From Bacteroidia bacterium (GTDB taxonomy: Bacteria > Bacteroidota > Bacteroidia > Bacteroidales > UBA12481), in contig JAPLDV010000734.1 of the NCBI GenBank assembly GCA_026391235.1, positions 1 through 16,353 on the forward strand: DNA of 16,353 nucleotides, given 5' to 3'. How positions within the stretch are numbered: the stretch's first letter is position 1; each line of letters begins with the position of its first letter. Position numbers and translations under genes: made by a program. Under the pieces are notes generated by a model, which was not told where the DNA came from, ran no database searches, and saw only the letters and a list, made by a program, of their open reading frames with translations. Below, piece after piece: positions 1 to 7,641 of the stretch.

Positions 1-444
1 TACCCTTAATTTGCCTAAGGTTTCAAACATCCCGGCATCCTGGTTCCCTCCCGAAACATCATAAATCATCTGAACACCATGTTCCTTAACGGCCCAGGCG
101 GCGATAGCCGAACGGTAAGTATCCACGGAAATCACCGAATCCGGGTGTTCCGACCGGATTACCGTTAAAGCCAGATTGAGCCTCTCTTTTTCAGTTTCCT
201 CATCAGGCTCAGTCGATCCCGGTCGTGTAGAGCAGGCACCAACATCCAATATGGCAGCTCCATCCTCCAGCATTCGGGCAGCTTTCATTCTGACCAATTC
301 GCGGGTCTGATACATTCCCCCATCATAAAATGAATCGGGCGTAACATTGATAATCCCCATAATCAGGGGCTTCTCTAAAGAAAGCAGCCTGTATCCTATC
401 CTGATAAAACGAGGTTTTATGAATATCTGGCCGGATGGTATCAT
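1..444 (-). CDS. folP: Dihydropteroate synthase, N-terminal part (cut by window edge)
   Basis: Reading the minus strand from the ATG at 442-444 gives about 148 residues that run off the left edge. Near residue 29 is the DHPS signature MGIINVTPDSFYDGG, which holds the Asn of the pterin/metal site. It is followed by GAAILDVGACSTRPGS (second motif, DxGxxSTRPG) and SVDTYR (third motif, D-T-Y/F-R). The enzyme joins 6-hydroxymethyl-7,8-dihydropterin diphosphate to p-aminobenzoate in cytoplasmic folate synthesis and is the sulfonamide target. An upstream stop in frame at 490-492 and the absence of another ATG in that frame support this start. The gene diverges from the DUF1599 gene, an arrangement common in Bacteroidota. 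The C-terminal half, with the remaining phosphate-binding residues, lies outside the window. Confidence 0.95.
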   Translation of the reverse strand, partial: MIPSGQIFIKPRFIRIGYRLLSLEKPLIMGIINVTPDSFYDGGMYQTRELVRMKAARMLEDGAAILDVGACSTRPGSTEPDEETEKERLNLALTVIRSEHPDSVISVDTYRSAIAAWAVKEHGVQMIYDVSGGNQDAGMFETLGKLRV

Positions 445-529
445 GCTTGATGAAATATGCTCATAAATGTAAAACTTTGTCGGTGCTTTTCAGCAGCAAT
501 TCGTATTTTAGAGCCTTATTTCAGGCCAG

Positions 530-899
530 ATGCAGAAAACACTTTCGCAATATAATCAGATAGTTACTATATGCCGGGATATTTTTGGCAAGAAAATGAT
601 CGACTACGGCTCGTCGTGGAGGATCCTCAGGGCAGAATCAGTTACCGATCAGATCTATATCAAGGCACAACGGATTCAGAGTATCGAGCGAAACAAAACC
701 CAGATGATCGGAGACGATATCCGATCTGAATTTATCGGCATCGTAAATTATGGTATTATCGGCCTGATACAGCTTGAGGCCAACAACGATATGCCGGTTT
801 ATCTTGAACATGATCAGGCTATATCACTTTACAACAGCCAGTTCGGATATGATCAACTATGCCATCTTTGCCCTCATCAAGATAGATTTTAAAGAATAA
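530..899 (+). pseudogene. DUF1599 domain protein with internal deletion and frameshift
   Basis: The frame from ATG 530 reads as the first half of a DUF1599 protein: DYGSSWRILR, TDQIYIKAQRI, then EFIGIVNYGIIGLIQLE. It then continues without resemblance to a TGA/TAA-type stop at 890-892. In the next frame, 846-899 encodes DMINYAIFALIKIDFKE followed by TAA, which looks like the expected C-terminus of the second half of the same family. These proteins have two similar halves and are usually about 180 residues (from memory); here the C-terminal part of half one is joined almost directly to the end of half two. This implies loss of roughly 170 bases with a frame change at about 840-846. As it stands the product is 120 residues with a scrambled tail of about 15 residues. 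The cellular role is unknown; a link to nucleotide metabolism has been proposed for the domain. It lies directly upstream of the DoxX-type gene, its usual neighbour. Confidence 0.72.
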
Positions 900-905
900 T
901 CCATT

Positions 906-2003
906 ATGAAAGAGGCGATTAAAACGATCAGCAGGATAATTATTGCGGTTCTCTTTATTTATTCAGGATTTGTTAAGTGTGTCGATCCCACAGGAACTGC
1001 CATAAAATTCGAAGAGTACTTTGGTGTTTTTGGAACGGATTTCATGATTCCGTTTTCTATGGCATTATCTATCCTGATGTGTGGTACCGAAATGCTGATC
1101 GGGATCATGCTATTGCTTAACCTCAAAATCAAATGGTCAATCTGGATCGCAGTCTTACTGATGGCTATTTACACTCCGCTTACCCTTTGGCTGGCGATTT
1201 CCAATAAAGTTACCGATTGCGGATGCTTTGGCGACGCATTGGTACTCACCAACTGGCAGACCTTCCTGAAAAACCTGGTCATTGACCTGATTCTTGTAGT
1301 TTTGATCTTGAACCGGAACGAGTATAAAAATCCCCTGAAACAATCCGTTCAGATTTATGCTGCAACCGGCCTCGCTGTTTTGGTTGCAGGCTTTGAGTTT
1401 TATAACCTTAACCATTTGCCGGTCATCGATTTCATGCCTTATAAGGTGGGCACAAACATCCCGGCAGCAATGACCGCACCTACGGATGCCCCGAAAGAGA
1501 TCTGGGAATTCAGGTATTATTATAAGAAGAACGGTGTCCAGAAGGAATTCGCAATCAATAATCTCCCGGATTCCACCTGGAAATTTGTCAAACGGGATGA
1601 TCGCCTGATTCAGAAAGGATATGTCAGCAAGATTAAGGATTTCAGTATCCGCACACCTGATGACCAGGACGTCACCAATCTGATTTTATCCGACCCGGGA
1701 TATACCCTTTTAATTGTATACAACTCATTGGATAAGACCAACCTGAAAAACATCGGAAAAATCAACGAGGTAGTCAACAGAGCCATTTCAAAAGAATATA
1801 AAGTTTATGGACTCACCTCATCAATACCGGAAGAGTTTGAAGTTTTTAAAGAAAAGGCAAAAGCTACCTATCCCATTTATCTTATGGATGGTACAACACT
1901 TAAAACCATGATCCGTTCAAACCCGGGCCTGATCCTGATTAAAAATGGAACAGTAATGGGTAAATGGCATCACAAGCAAGCTGGAAAAATTAAAAATATT
2001 TAG
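906..2003 (+). CDS. BT_3928-type membrane protein: DoxX/MauE-like N-terminus with thioredoxin-fold C-terminus
   Basis: 365 residues. The N-terminal 170 residues contain about five hydrophobic helices (roughly 7-25, 48-72, 78-100, 119-136, 147-165). A CGCFG motif at 105-109 is typical of DoxX/MauE-type membrane proteins thought to handle disulfides or quinones. After about residue 250 the sequence (TLLIVYNSLDK..., KVYGLTSS..., YPIYLMDGTTLKTMIRSNPGLILIKNG) has the alternating pattern of a thioredoxin-like fold but lacks a CxxC. The arrangement suggests an inner-membrane protein with a periplasmic thioredoxin-like domain. The gene starts 6 bases after the end of the broken DUF1599 reading and is followed 29 bases later by tpiA, a gene order I recognise from Bacteroidales. 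The family assignment is firm; the biochemical function is not known. Confidence 0.85.
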   Translation: MKEAIKTISRIIIAVLFIYSGFVKCVDPTGTAIKFEEYFGVFGTDFMIPFSMALSILMCGTEMLIGIMLLLNLKIKWSIWIAVLLMAIYTPLTLWLAISNKVTDCGCFGDALVLTNWQTFLKNLVIDLILVVLILNRNEYKNPLKQSVQIYAATGLAVLVAGFEFYNLNHLPVIDFMPYKVGTNIPAAMTAPTDAPKEIWEFRYYYKKNGVQKEFAINNLPDSTWKFVKRDDRLIQKGYVSKIKDFSIRTPDDQDVTNLILSDPGYTLLIVYNSLDKTNLKNIGKINEVVNRAISKEYKVYGLTSSIPEEFEVFKEKAKATYPIYLMDGTTLKTMIRSNPGLILIKNGTVMGKWHHKQAGKIKNI

Positions 2004-2032
2004 TCAATATTCTGATTATTAAACACTTATTT

Positions 2033-2794
2033 ATGAGAAAAAGAATTGTTGCCGGTAACTGGAAGATGAATACCGATGTTGAGTCAGGATTAAGAATTGC
2101 AGGTGAATTGATGCAGCTTCTGAATGCTACGCCTGCACCCGAAAATGTTGGTGTTGCAATAGCACCGCCGTATACGCATCTTAGCGAAGTGAATAAGGTG
2201 ATCGATCCGGCTAAGATATGCCTGGCCGCTCAAAACTGTGCATCCGAAGGGAACGGTGCCTATACCGGTGAAGTAGCGGTTGGCATGCTCAAATCGGTTG
2301 GAGTGATGGCTGTTATCATCGGACCGTCCGAGCGCCGCGCCTATTTTAAGGAAGATCATGCCTCATTGGCAAAAAAGGTTGATCTGACGATTAAAAACCA
2401 GATGCGGCCGATTTTCTGCTGCGGGGAGGTTTTGGATGAAAGAAATGCCGGAATCCAGAATAACATAGTTGAAACACAATTAATGGAGAGCCTTTTCCAC
2501 CTGAACAATGAGGATTTTTCAAGGGTCATTATCGCTTATGAACCCGTTTGGGCAATTGGAACAGGTGTTGTTGCCACTCCTGACCAGGCTCAGGAAATGC
2601 ATAAATTTATCCGCTCGCTGGTTACAGCACGCTATGGTACCGGGATTGCTGAAGAGTTGACCATTTTATACGGAGGCAGTTGCAAATCATCCAATGCCCT
2701 TGAGATATTCTCCAAACCTGATGTTGACGGAGGATTAATCGGAGGCGCATCTCTTGATCCGGCTGAATTTCATAGAATCGTGCAGTCGTTCTGA
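2033..2794 (+). CDS. tpiA: Triosephosphate isomerase with catalytic His replaced by Pro
   Basis: 253 residues, the normal length for TPI, which interconverts dihydroxyacetone phosphate and glyceraldehyde 3-phosphate in glycolysis and gluconeogenesis. Visible landmarks are VAGNWKMN (Asn9, Lys11), AYEPVWAIGTG with the catalytic base Glu170 and flexible loop 6, YGGS at 213-216, and the phosphate-binding GGLIGGASL near the end. The hallmark (I/L)GHSERR, however, reads IIGPSERR here: residue 98, codon CCG at 2324-2326, is Pro instead of the electrophilic His (His95 in standard numbering). Turning either His codon into CCG needs two base changes, so a single miscalled base does not explain it. All other parts look intact, so the gene is otherwise under normal constraint. 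Activity is expected to be greatly reduced unless another residue substitutes. The start ATG gives the canonical MRKRIVAGNWKMN. Confidence 0.95.
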   Translation: MRKRIVAGNWKMNTDVESGLRIAGELMQLLNATPAPENVGVAIAPPYTHLSEVNKVIDPAKICLAAQNCASEGNGAYTGEVAVGMLKSVGVMAVIIGPSERRAYFKEDHASLAKKVDLTIKNQMRPIFCCGEVLDERNAGIQNNIVETQLMESLFHLNNEDFSRVIIAYEPVWAIGTGVVATPDQAQEMHKFIRSLVTARYGTGIAEELTILYGGSCKSSNALEIFSKPDVDGGLIGGASLDPAEFHRIVQSF

Positions 2795-2796
2795 AA

Positions 2797-3834
2797 ATGA
2801 AGAAATCCGGCATTCTGTTAATTATCCTATCGGGATGCCTGATCCAGGCGCTGGGCCAGGAAACCTTGCGTTTCCATCCTGACCCTGCTCTGTTTATTCA
2901 GGAAGCCCGTGAGTTTTTCGGCAACCAGCAGACTGAAGATGCAAAGGCCCTTTTATCGAAACTGGAAACCGCCCAAAAGGATGGGCAACTGGAGGAGAAT
3001 CAATGGATCGATCTTGCCCGGAAAGCAAATTTTCTCGAGAAACTGGGCGCACAACCCATTCCTGATTTCTATAATCTCATTGATGCTTTTCTGGAGGTTT
3101 CCAATCGTTCAAATAACAGAGCTTTCTTTCCGGAGTGGTCGGGTCATCTCGATAAACTGCTCTTGCAAACCCGAAAAAATCTTAACCGGGTAAAAGCTTT
3201 CCTGAATTTTTCAGTGGAACTTTCTCGACATGGAACTCTTTTCAAATCAAGTGCTTTTCAATGGAGCGTCAAGCCTGGACTGAACGCATGCGGCACTGAT
3301 TCAGCTTTCTACGTTACCATTCGACCATCCGACCTTATTGCATGCGGCAGCGGTGACAGCACCGTTATTTTTTCTACCAGCGGCCGATTTTATCCTGAAT
3401 CCAATCTCTTTTATGGCGAAGGCGGCAATGTTACCTGGCAAAGGCTCAATATTCCTGCCGGACAGGTATATGTGAAGCTCAACCGGTATAAAATCGACCT
3501 GTCGAAAATGTCCTATATTATCGATTCAGTCAATCTGATCGACCATCGTTATTTTAGTGAGCCACTGATCGGCCGGATCGAGAATAAAATTGTCGCCGGA
3601 GTATCCCCGTTAACCGCCGGCTATCCGAGATTTACAGCCTATGAGTTGCGCAACAGGATTAAAAACCTATATCCGGGGATGGATTATGAAGGCGGATTCT
3701 CCCTTCAGGGATTAAAAGTTTTAGGCATCGGCCTGCCGTCACAAAAAAGTGTTCTTACTGTTTTCCAGAATCAAAAGCCATTATTGCGGTTATCCTCCTC
3801 CTATTTTTCGTTCCAATCCAGACCTGAATATTGA
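2797..3834 (+). CDS. Fragment 1 of giant secreted protein (signal peptide and N-terminal region)
   Basis: 345 residues as read. The genuine part ends near residue 336 at the T-run (3804-3808); the last nine or so residues (SFQSRPEY) are out of frame. Residues 1-21 form a signal peptide. Residues 30-140 look helical (EAREFFGNQQTEDAKALLSKLETAQ...). From about 170 onward the sequence turns beta-rich, with a four-residue motif ACGS/ACGT repeated around residues 165-190 (LNACGTDSAF, LIACGSGDST). No enzyme motif is visible. Confidence 0.6.
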   Translation: MKKSGILLIILSGCLIQALGQETLRFHPDPALFIQEAREFFGNQQTEDAKALLSKLETAQKDGQLEENQWIDLARKANFLEKLGAQPIPDFYNLIDAFLEVSNRSNNRAFFPEWSGHLDKLLLQTRKNLNRVKAFLNFSVELSRHGTLFKSSAFQWSVKPGLNACGTDSAFYVTIRPSDLIACGSGDSTVIFSTSGRFYPESNLFYGEGGNVTWQRLNIPAGQVYVKLNRYKIDLSKMSYIIDSVNLIDHRYFSEPLIGRIENKIVAGVSPLTAGYPRFTAYELRNRIKNLYPGMDYEGGFSLQGLKVLGIGLPSQKSVLTVFQNQKPLLRLSSSYFSFQSRPEY

Positions 3835-5281
3835 ATGGATCCGATGGCATATCGGAGATACTATTATGACCATGACAGGGTTACCCGGCAGTATCGAAAA
3901 CAGGTCCTCTTTTGAATCGGCTGACTTTTTTACTATTGACCGCTACAATGAGATACTGATTGCCGACATAAAGCACCCTGTAGCAGCAGTGAAACAATGT
4001 GCTGATTATTACTATTCAAGAAACTATACTTTGGCAGATCTGGCTAAGTTTATGAAAAAGCCACAGCCTTCGGTCGAAGAAATGTTGCTGCGGCTTTCCT
4101 TTTTAGGGTTTGTCAGATACAATTCGGAAACCATGCTGGTGGATGTGCAGGAGCGGGCATACGACTTTCTGAAAAAAAACGCCGGCAATCAGGATTATGA
4201 TGTGATCAAGTTCGAATCTGTTCATCTACCACCTGAACCCAACGCCATTCTAAACCTGGTGGACAATCATCTTAAAGTGTACTGGGTTAAATCAATTGTA
4301 ATCAGCCAATCGCGTAATGTTAGCATTTCCCCCGCCAATGAGGCCATTGAAATCCTGAAAGGCAGGGATATTCTGTTTGACGGTGAAGTACAGGGAGGCC
4401 TGATTCGATTTTTTGGCAGACAATTTCACTTTAATTACGATGATTTTACGATCCGGTTAGACAAGGTCGACGTACTCAGAATGCAGGTTTTTGAAAAACC
4501 GGTAAAGAAAAACCAGGAACCGGCGCTGGCTGATGTGACCTCAGTGATTGAAAACACCAGAGGTATTCTCAAGATCGATGAACCCACCAACAAATCGGGA
4601 CTGAAAGTTGAAGAATATCCGGAATACCCTATTTTCCAAACCGATACCAACGCTTATGTGTATTATGATCAGAAGGATATCATGAATGGAGCATATCCGC
4701 GTAAAACATTCAATTTCAACATATCGCCCTTTACTCTGAAGGGATTGAATCTGTACAGTTTCAGCGATTCGCTCATCTTTCCCGGACTGTTCGTAACTGC
4801 AGATATTTTCCCGCCTTTGGAGTTGGCATTACGGCATCAAAAGGATCATTCACTGGGTTTTGAAACGGTTAAAACTCCTAAAGAAGGCTATCCTGTTTAT
4901 AAGGGTAAGGGCCAGTTCTTCAATATTATAGCAATGAGTAAGGCTGGACTTAAAGGATCAGGGAAGCTGCAATATCTCAATTCGATTCTGGTTTCAGATG
5001 ATTTCCTGTTTCTCCCGGATATGGTAACCACAGAAGCCAAATTATTTTCAATCAACAGGGATTCCATTAACCTCGGGAACCCGGAGATCCAGGTTCAGCA
5101 AATGCCAATAAAATGGTTCCCCGGAAGTGATAAACTGGTGGCGGAAGGTACCAAGGATCCTCTCAGCATGTACGGTAACGGGAAGTTCAACGGATTACTG
5201 TCCCTCGAGCCCGGCGGTTTGTCGGGCCAGGGCACCATTAATTTTAACGGGCTCATCAGTATAATGGTCTTGTGGATGTGA
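3749..5281 (+). CDS. Fragment 2 of giant secreted protein (central region)
   Basis: The open frame begins at ATG 3749, but the first 19 or so residues overlap fragment 1 in another frame and are not genuine. Sensible sequence starts at RSNPDLNIEW (about 3808). Residues of roughly 90-150 (SRNYTLADLAKFMKKPQPSVEEMLLRLSFLGFVRYN) resemble a small helical, winged-helix-like stretch within an otherwise beta-rich protein; this is a weak impression. The genuine reading stops at FNG (5246-5251), where one G is missing. The remaining LISIMVLWM is out of frame. Confidence 0.6.
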   Translation: MFLLFSRIKSHYCGYPPPIFRSNPDLNIEWIRWHIGDTIMTMTGLPGSIENRSSFESADFFTIDRYNEILIADIKHPVAAVKQCADYYYSRNYTLADLAKFMKKPQPSVEEMLLRLSFLGFVRYNSETMLVDVQERAYDFLKKNAGNQDYDVIKFESVHLPPEPNAILNLVDNHLKVYWVKSIVISQSRNVSISPANEAIEILKGRDILFDGEVQGGLIRFFGRQFHFNYDDFTIRLDKVDVLRMQVFEKPVKKNQEPALADVTSVIENTRGILKIDEPTNKSGLKVEEYPEYPIFQTDTNAYVYYDQKDIMNGAYPRKTFNFNISPFTLKGLNLYSFSDSLIFPGLFVTADIFPPLELALRHQKDHSLGFETVKTPKEGYPVYKGKGQFFNIIAMSKAGLKGSGKLQYLNSILVSDDFLFLPDMVTTEAKLFSINRDSINLGNPEIQVQQMPIKWFPGSDKLVAEGTKDPLSMYGNGKFNGLLSLEPGGLSGQGTINFNGLISIMVLWM

Positions 5282-6888
5282 AAAATCAAAAGGCCCGGTT
5301 TGAGCCTGTGGGTGACGGCTCAAATATTGTGTTTACGAAAAATCGTTTTGAAGGCAAGCCCACCCGGTTTACCTGGGATATTGCAAGGGGGCAGCTGAAC
5401 CTGGAGGAGGTAAAATTCAGGATGGCATCTAAGCCTTCGGATTCACTTAATTTCATATCCGGACTTGCCGATTTTGTATTAAAAGATCTTTCTATTCAAG
5501 CTCACAGCGTTGAGTATATCGATGTGGCAGATGTCAGGGTATTTCCGGTGGATCGGAATCTAGTGATCAGAAAAAATGCCAGAATTGATTCCCTGATGCA
5601 GGCAACCATTGTGAGTCAGAATACGGAACTGGTTCACCGCATAACCAATGCAACCGTGACGATTATTGACCAGAAAAAATATAATGCAAAGGGTAATTAC
5701 CAATACAGGGATGTCGCCGGGCGTGATTTCTCAATCACCTTCAACGATATCCGGCCCGACAAAAACGGAGTATCGGTTGGGAAAGGAATTATCCAGGCGG
5801 AAAACAATTTTAGTTTGAGCCCGGCATTTAAGTATTATGGATCGGTAAGATGGAACAATAATGAAAAATATTTGTTCTTCGACGGACAAACCCAGATCCG
5901 ACATTCATGCCCGAATATTACCCAGCAATGGATACATTTTGCCAGCATGATTTATCCTGATTCAGTGGCCATTCCGATTGATTCAATTACCGAAAACGAT
6001 CAGAATGAAAAATTATTCAAAGGGTTTTTCCTTTCCAATCAGCCCATCGAACTTTATTCCACATTTATCGGCCCGCATTTGCGTTATAGCGATCAGCCCC
6101 TCATATCTGCTTTTGGCTGGCTGTGGTACGATGAATCCAAAAATCAATACAAGGTTGCCTCTACCAAGAAAAGAGCAGATCCTGAAGCCGATGGCCCAAT
6201 ACTAATCCTGGATGCTAATGCATGCCTGACTGAAGCAAAAGGGCCACTGACCCTCGGTGTTGATCTGGGCCAGGTGAAACTACGCGGTGCAGGCCAATTG
6301 GTACATGACCTCAGTAAAGACAGTGTGACTGGGTCGGTTATGCTCGCTGTGGATTTCTTTTTTGATCCGGTCAACTACAGTGATCCTGCCTTCCGGGATG
6401 CATTTAAAAGTTTGATTGGCAGAGAAAAAGGTGAGGACCTTCTTAAGCAGATCAGTCTGACCGGGAAGTGGAAAAAGATTCCCGATGAATTGCTTCACAC
6501 CATAGTATTCACAGATGTCCGTTTTAAATGGAACCCTGAAACAGGGTCCTATCAATCGACCGGAAAGCTCGGTATCAGTAATATTATGGGTGAATCGGTT
6601 AACAGGAAGGTTAAAGGGTTCCTGGAGGTCATCCACCGGAGAGGAGGCGACGTTCTGACAATGTATTTAGAAATTGACCGGCAGAACTATTTCTTTCTCA
6701 GCTATTCGCGCGGGGTAATGCAATGCGTTGCCGGTTCCGGAGTTGAAAAATTCAACACCATAATCCGCAGTACTAAAGAATCAAAACGCAAACAAAAGAC
6801 AGGCCCCGGGGAATATGATTATCAGTATTATATTGGGACATACGCTCAGGTATCGGAGTTCCTGCGACGGTTCAATGTAGAACGATAA
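5251..6888 (+). CDS. Fragment 3 of giant secreted protein (C-terminal region)
   Basis: After the frameshift the reading resumes at GCT 5251 (AHQYNGLVDVKNQKARF). The first possible start inside this frame is a GTG at 5272, which would give 538 residues. No RBS or signal peptide supports independent translation. The sequence is beta-rich and ends in a basic segment (SKRKQKTG) and QYYIGTYAQVSEFLRRFNVER. It contains no recognisable catalytic motif. A long stop-free minus-strand frame at 6280-6636 is only its shadow. Confidence 0.6.
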   Translation, partial: AHQYNGLVDVKNQKARFEPVGDGSNIVFTKNRFEGKPTRFTWDIARGQLNLEEVKFRMASKPSDSLNFISGLADFVLKDLSIQAHSVEYIDVADVRVFPVDRNLVIRKNARIDSLMQATIVSQNTELVHRITNATVTIIDQKKYNAKGNYQYRDVAGRDFSITFNDIRPDKNGVSVGKGIIQAENNFSLSPAFKYYGSVRWNNNEKYLFFDGQTQIRHSCPNITQQWIHFASMIYPDSVAIPIDSITENDQNEKLFKGFFLSNQPIELYSTFIGPHLRYSDQPLISAFGWLWYDESKNQYKVASTKKRADPEADGPILILDANACLTEAKGPLTLGVDLGQVKLRGAGQLVHDLSKDSVTGSVMLAVDFFFDPVNYSDPAFRDAFKSLIGREKGEDLLKQISLTGKWKKIPDELLHTIVFTDVRFKWNPETGSYQSTGKLGISNIMGESVNRKVKGFLEVIHRRGGDVLTMYLEIDRQNYFFLSYSRGVMQCVAGSGVEKFNTIIRSTKESKRKQKTGPGEYDYQYYIGTYAQVSEFLRRFNVER

Positions 6889-6920
6889 TTCAGAACCTCC
6901 CTCGGATGAAGAAACTCCAA

Positions 6921-7064
6921 AGAACAAAAAACAAAACCCAAATAAGCTCCAAAAATCAAAACTCAATATCCAAACAAACACGTTCCTTGTTTGGAATTTG
7001 AGTTTTGGAAATTGGGATTTATTTGTTATTTGGACATTGTTTTTTGGAGCTTATTTGTTTTTTG
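6921..7064. repeat. AT-rich imperfect inverted repeat between convergent genes
   Basis: Nested inverted arms are visible: a 17-bp perfect pair at 6939-6955 and 7041-7057 (CAAATAAGCTCCAAAAA and its complement), a 10-bp pair at 6957-6966 and 6998-7007, and a 9-bp pair TCCAAACAA/TTGTTTGGA at 6969-6977 and 6987-6995. The A-rich left arm and T-rich right arm have the composition of the dispersed TTTGGAATTTG-type repeats found in many bacterial genomes. It sits between the convergent giant gene and the phosphodiesterase gene, where the hairpin could end transcription from both sides. The right arm overlaps the 3' end of the phosphodiesterase gene. Confidence 0.75.
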
Positions 7065-7578
7065 GGATTTGATTTTTGGGATTTGCATATCTTTCTATTT
7101 CCCAAAGATCCAGATTCTCAATCCTGTCCTTGTTTATCTCGAAGCGTACCGCGGTGCGTACCTGGTGTATCCCATAGTTGCCTGCCGCGCCCGGGTTGAT
7201 ATGGAGCATCTTACGGTCATTGTCATTCTTGATTTTCAGGATATGGGAGTGGCCGCAGATGAATAGCTTAGGTTTAAACTGATTAAGCCTTTGGACTACC
7301 TCGTTGAGATAGTGTCCTGAATAAAAACCGATATGGGTGATCAACACTTTAACTTCTTCTACATTAAATTCCAGAAATTCCGGCAGTTCCCTCCGGACCT
7401 CCGATCCGTCGATATTTCCATAAACTCCGCGGAAAACCCGGCCTTCGGCTAAAACATCCATCACACCCGTATCGCCAAGATCCCCTGCATGCCAGATTTC
7501 ATCACAATCCTTAAAAAAATCCAGGACCGGCTGGTCGATAAACCCATGGGTATCCGATAAAACTCCAATTCTGATCAT
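7051..7578 (-). CDS. YfcE/MJ0936-type metallophosphoesterase
   Basis: From the ATG at 7576-7578 the product is about 175 residues, the usual length for YfcE-like phosphodiesterases. All the metal-binding motifs are present in order: GVLSDTHG (Asp, His), HAGDLGD (Asp), YGNIDG (Asn, Asp), LITHIG (His) and CGHSH (His). These enzymes use two divalent metals in the cytoplasm to hydrolyse phosphodiesters; the natural substrate is not established. An upstream in-frame ATG at 7620 would add 14 residues (MRKCKNSATDYICL) and is not favoured, since family members begin at M(I/K)xxVLSDTHG. The last 12 or so residues (YANPKNQIPKNK) and the stop codon are encoded by the neighbouring AT-rich repeat, so the natural C-terminus has probably been replaced. 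It diverges from the thioredoxin-like gene. Confidence 0.9.
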   Translation of the reverse strand: MIRIGVLSDTHGFIDQPVLDFFKDCDEIWHAGDLGDTGVMDVLAEGRVFRGVYGNIDGSEVRRELPEFLEFNVEEVKVLITHIGFYSGHYLNEVVQRLNQFKPKLFICGHSHILKIKNDNDRKMLHINPGAAGNYGIHQVRTAVRFEINKDRIENLDLWEIERYANPKNQIPKNK

Positions 7579-7582
7579 AAGG

Positions 7583-7590
7583 CAAATATA
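7583..7590 (-). promoter_or_regulatory. Possible Bacteroidota -7 box (TATATTTG) for the phosphodiesterase gene
   Basis: The minus strand reads TATATTTG, a full match to the Bacteroidota -7 consensus TAnnTTTG, ending 4 bases before the chosen ATG. No TTTG is visible at the usual spacing of about 19-21 bases; the nearest is 27 bases upstream. The site would imply a leaderless or nearly leaderless transcript, which makes it doubtful. Confidence 0.25.
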
Positions 7591-7641
7591 ATCAGTTGCG
7601 GAATTTTTACATTTACGCAAATAATTCTAATCCGATAACTG

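Larger units (their letters stand above)
2797..6888 (+). pseudogene. Giant secreted Bacteroidota protein of unknown function, split by two frameshifts
   Basis: Three consecutive open frames read as one protein of about 1363 residues if two single-base errors are corrected. At 3804-3808 removing one T from a run of five joins ...LSSSYF to RSNPDLNIEW.... At 5249-5251 adding one G to a run of three joins ...GTINFNG to AHQYNGLVDVKNQKARF.... The N-terminus is a signal peptide (MKKSGILLIILSGCLIQALGQ): probable cleavage after ALG, although LSGC could also serve as a lipobox. The rest has no recognisable catalytic motif. It is rich in beta-type segments, and the pattern GKGQFFN...GLKGSGKLQYLNS...DDFLFLPD resembles large uncharacterised proteins of about 1400-1500 residues seen in Bacteroidales. 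It begins 2 bases after the tpiA stop, so it is probably co-transcribed with tpiA. Whether the frameshifts are real or assembly errors cannot be settled here. Confidence 0.75.

Noticed and set aside
476..511. Bacteroidota promoter (TTTG ... TATTTTAG) upstream of the DUF1599 gene
   Set aside because: The -7 box has a mismatch and the spacing (24 bases) is too long to call.
2839..2850. Lipoprotein attachment site (LSGC) in the giant protein
   Set aside because: LSGC fits a lipobox, but the hydrophobic stretch continues to a good signal peptidase I site ALG-Q, so it is left as an alternative only.
5272..5281. Independent start of the third giant-protein ORF at GTG 5272
   Set aside because: Sense sequence extends upstream to 5251 and joins the previous ORF by a single-base correction, so it is not a separate gene.
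6280..6636. Minus-strand ORF of 118 residues
   Set aside because: It lies wholly inside the giant secreted protein gene and shows no family features.
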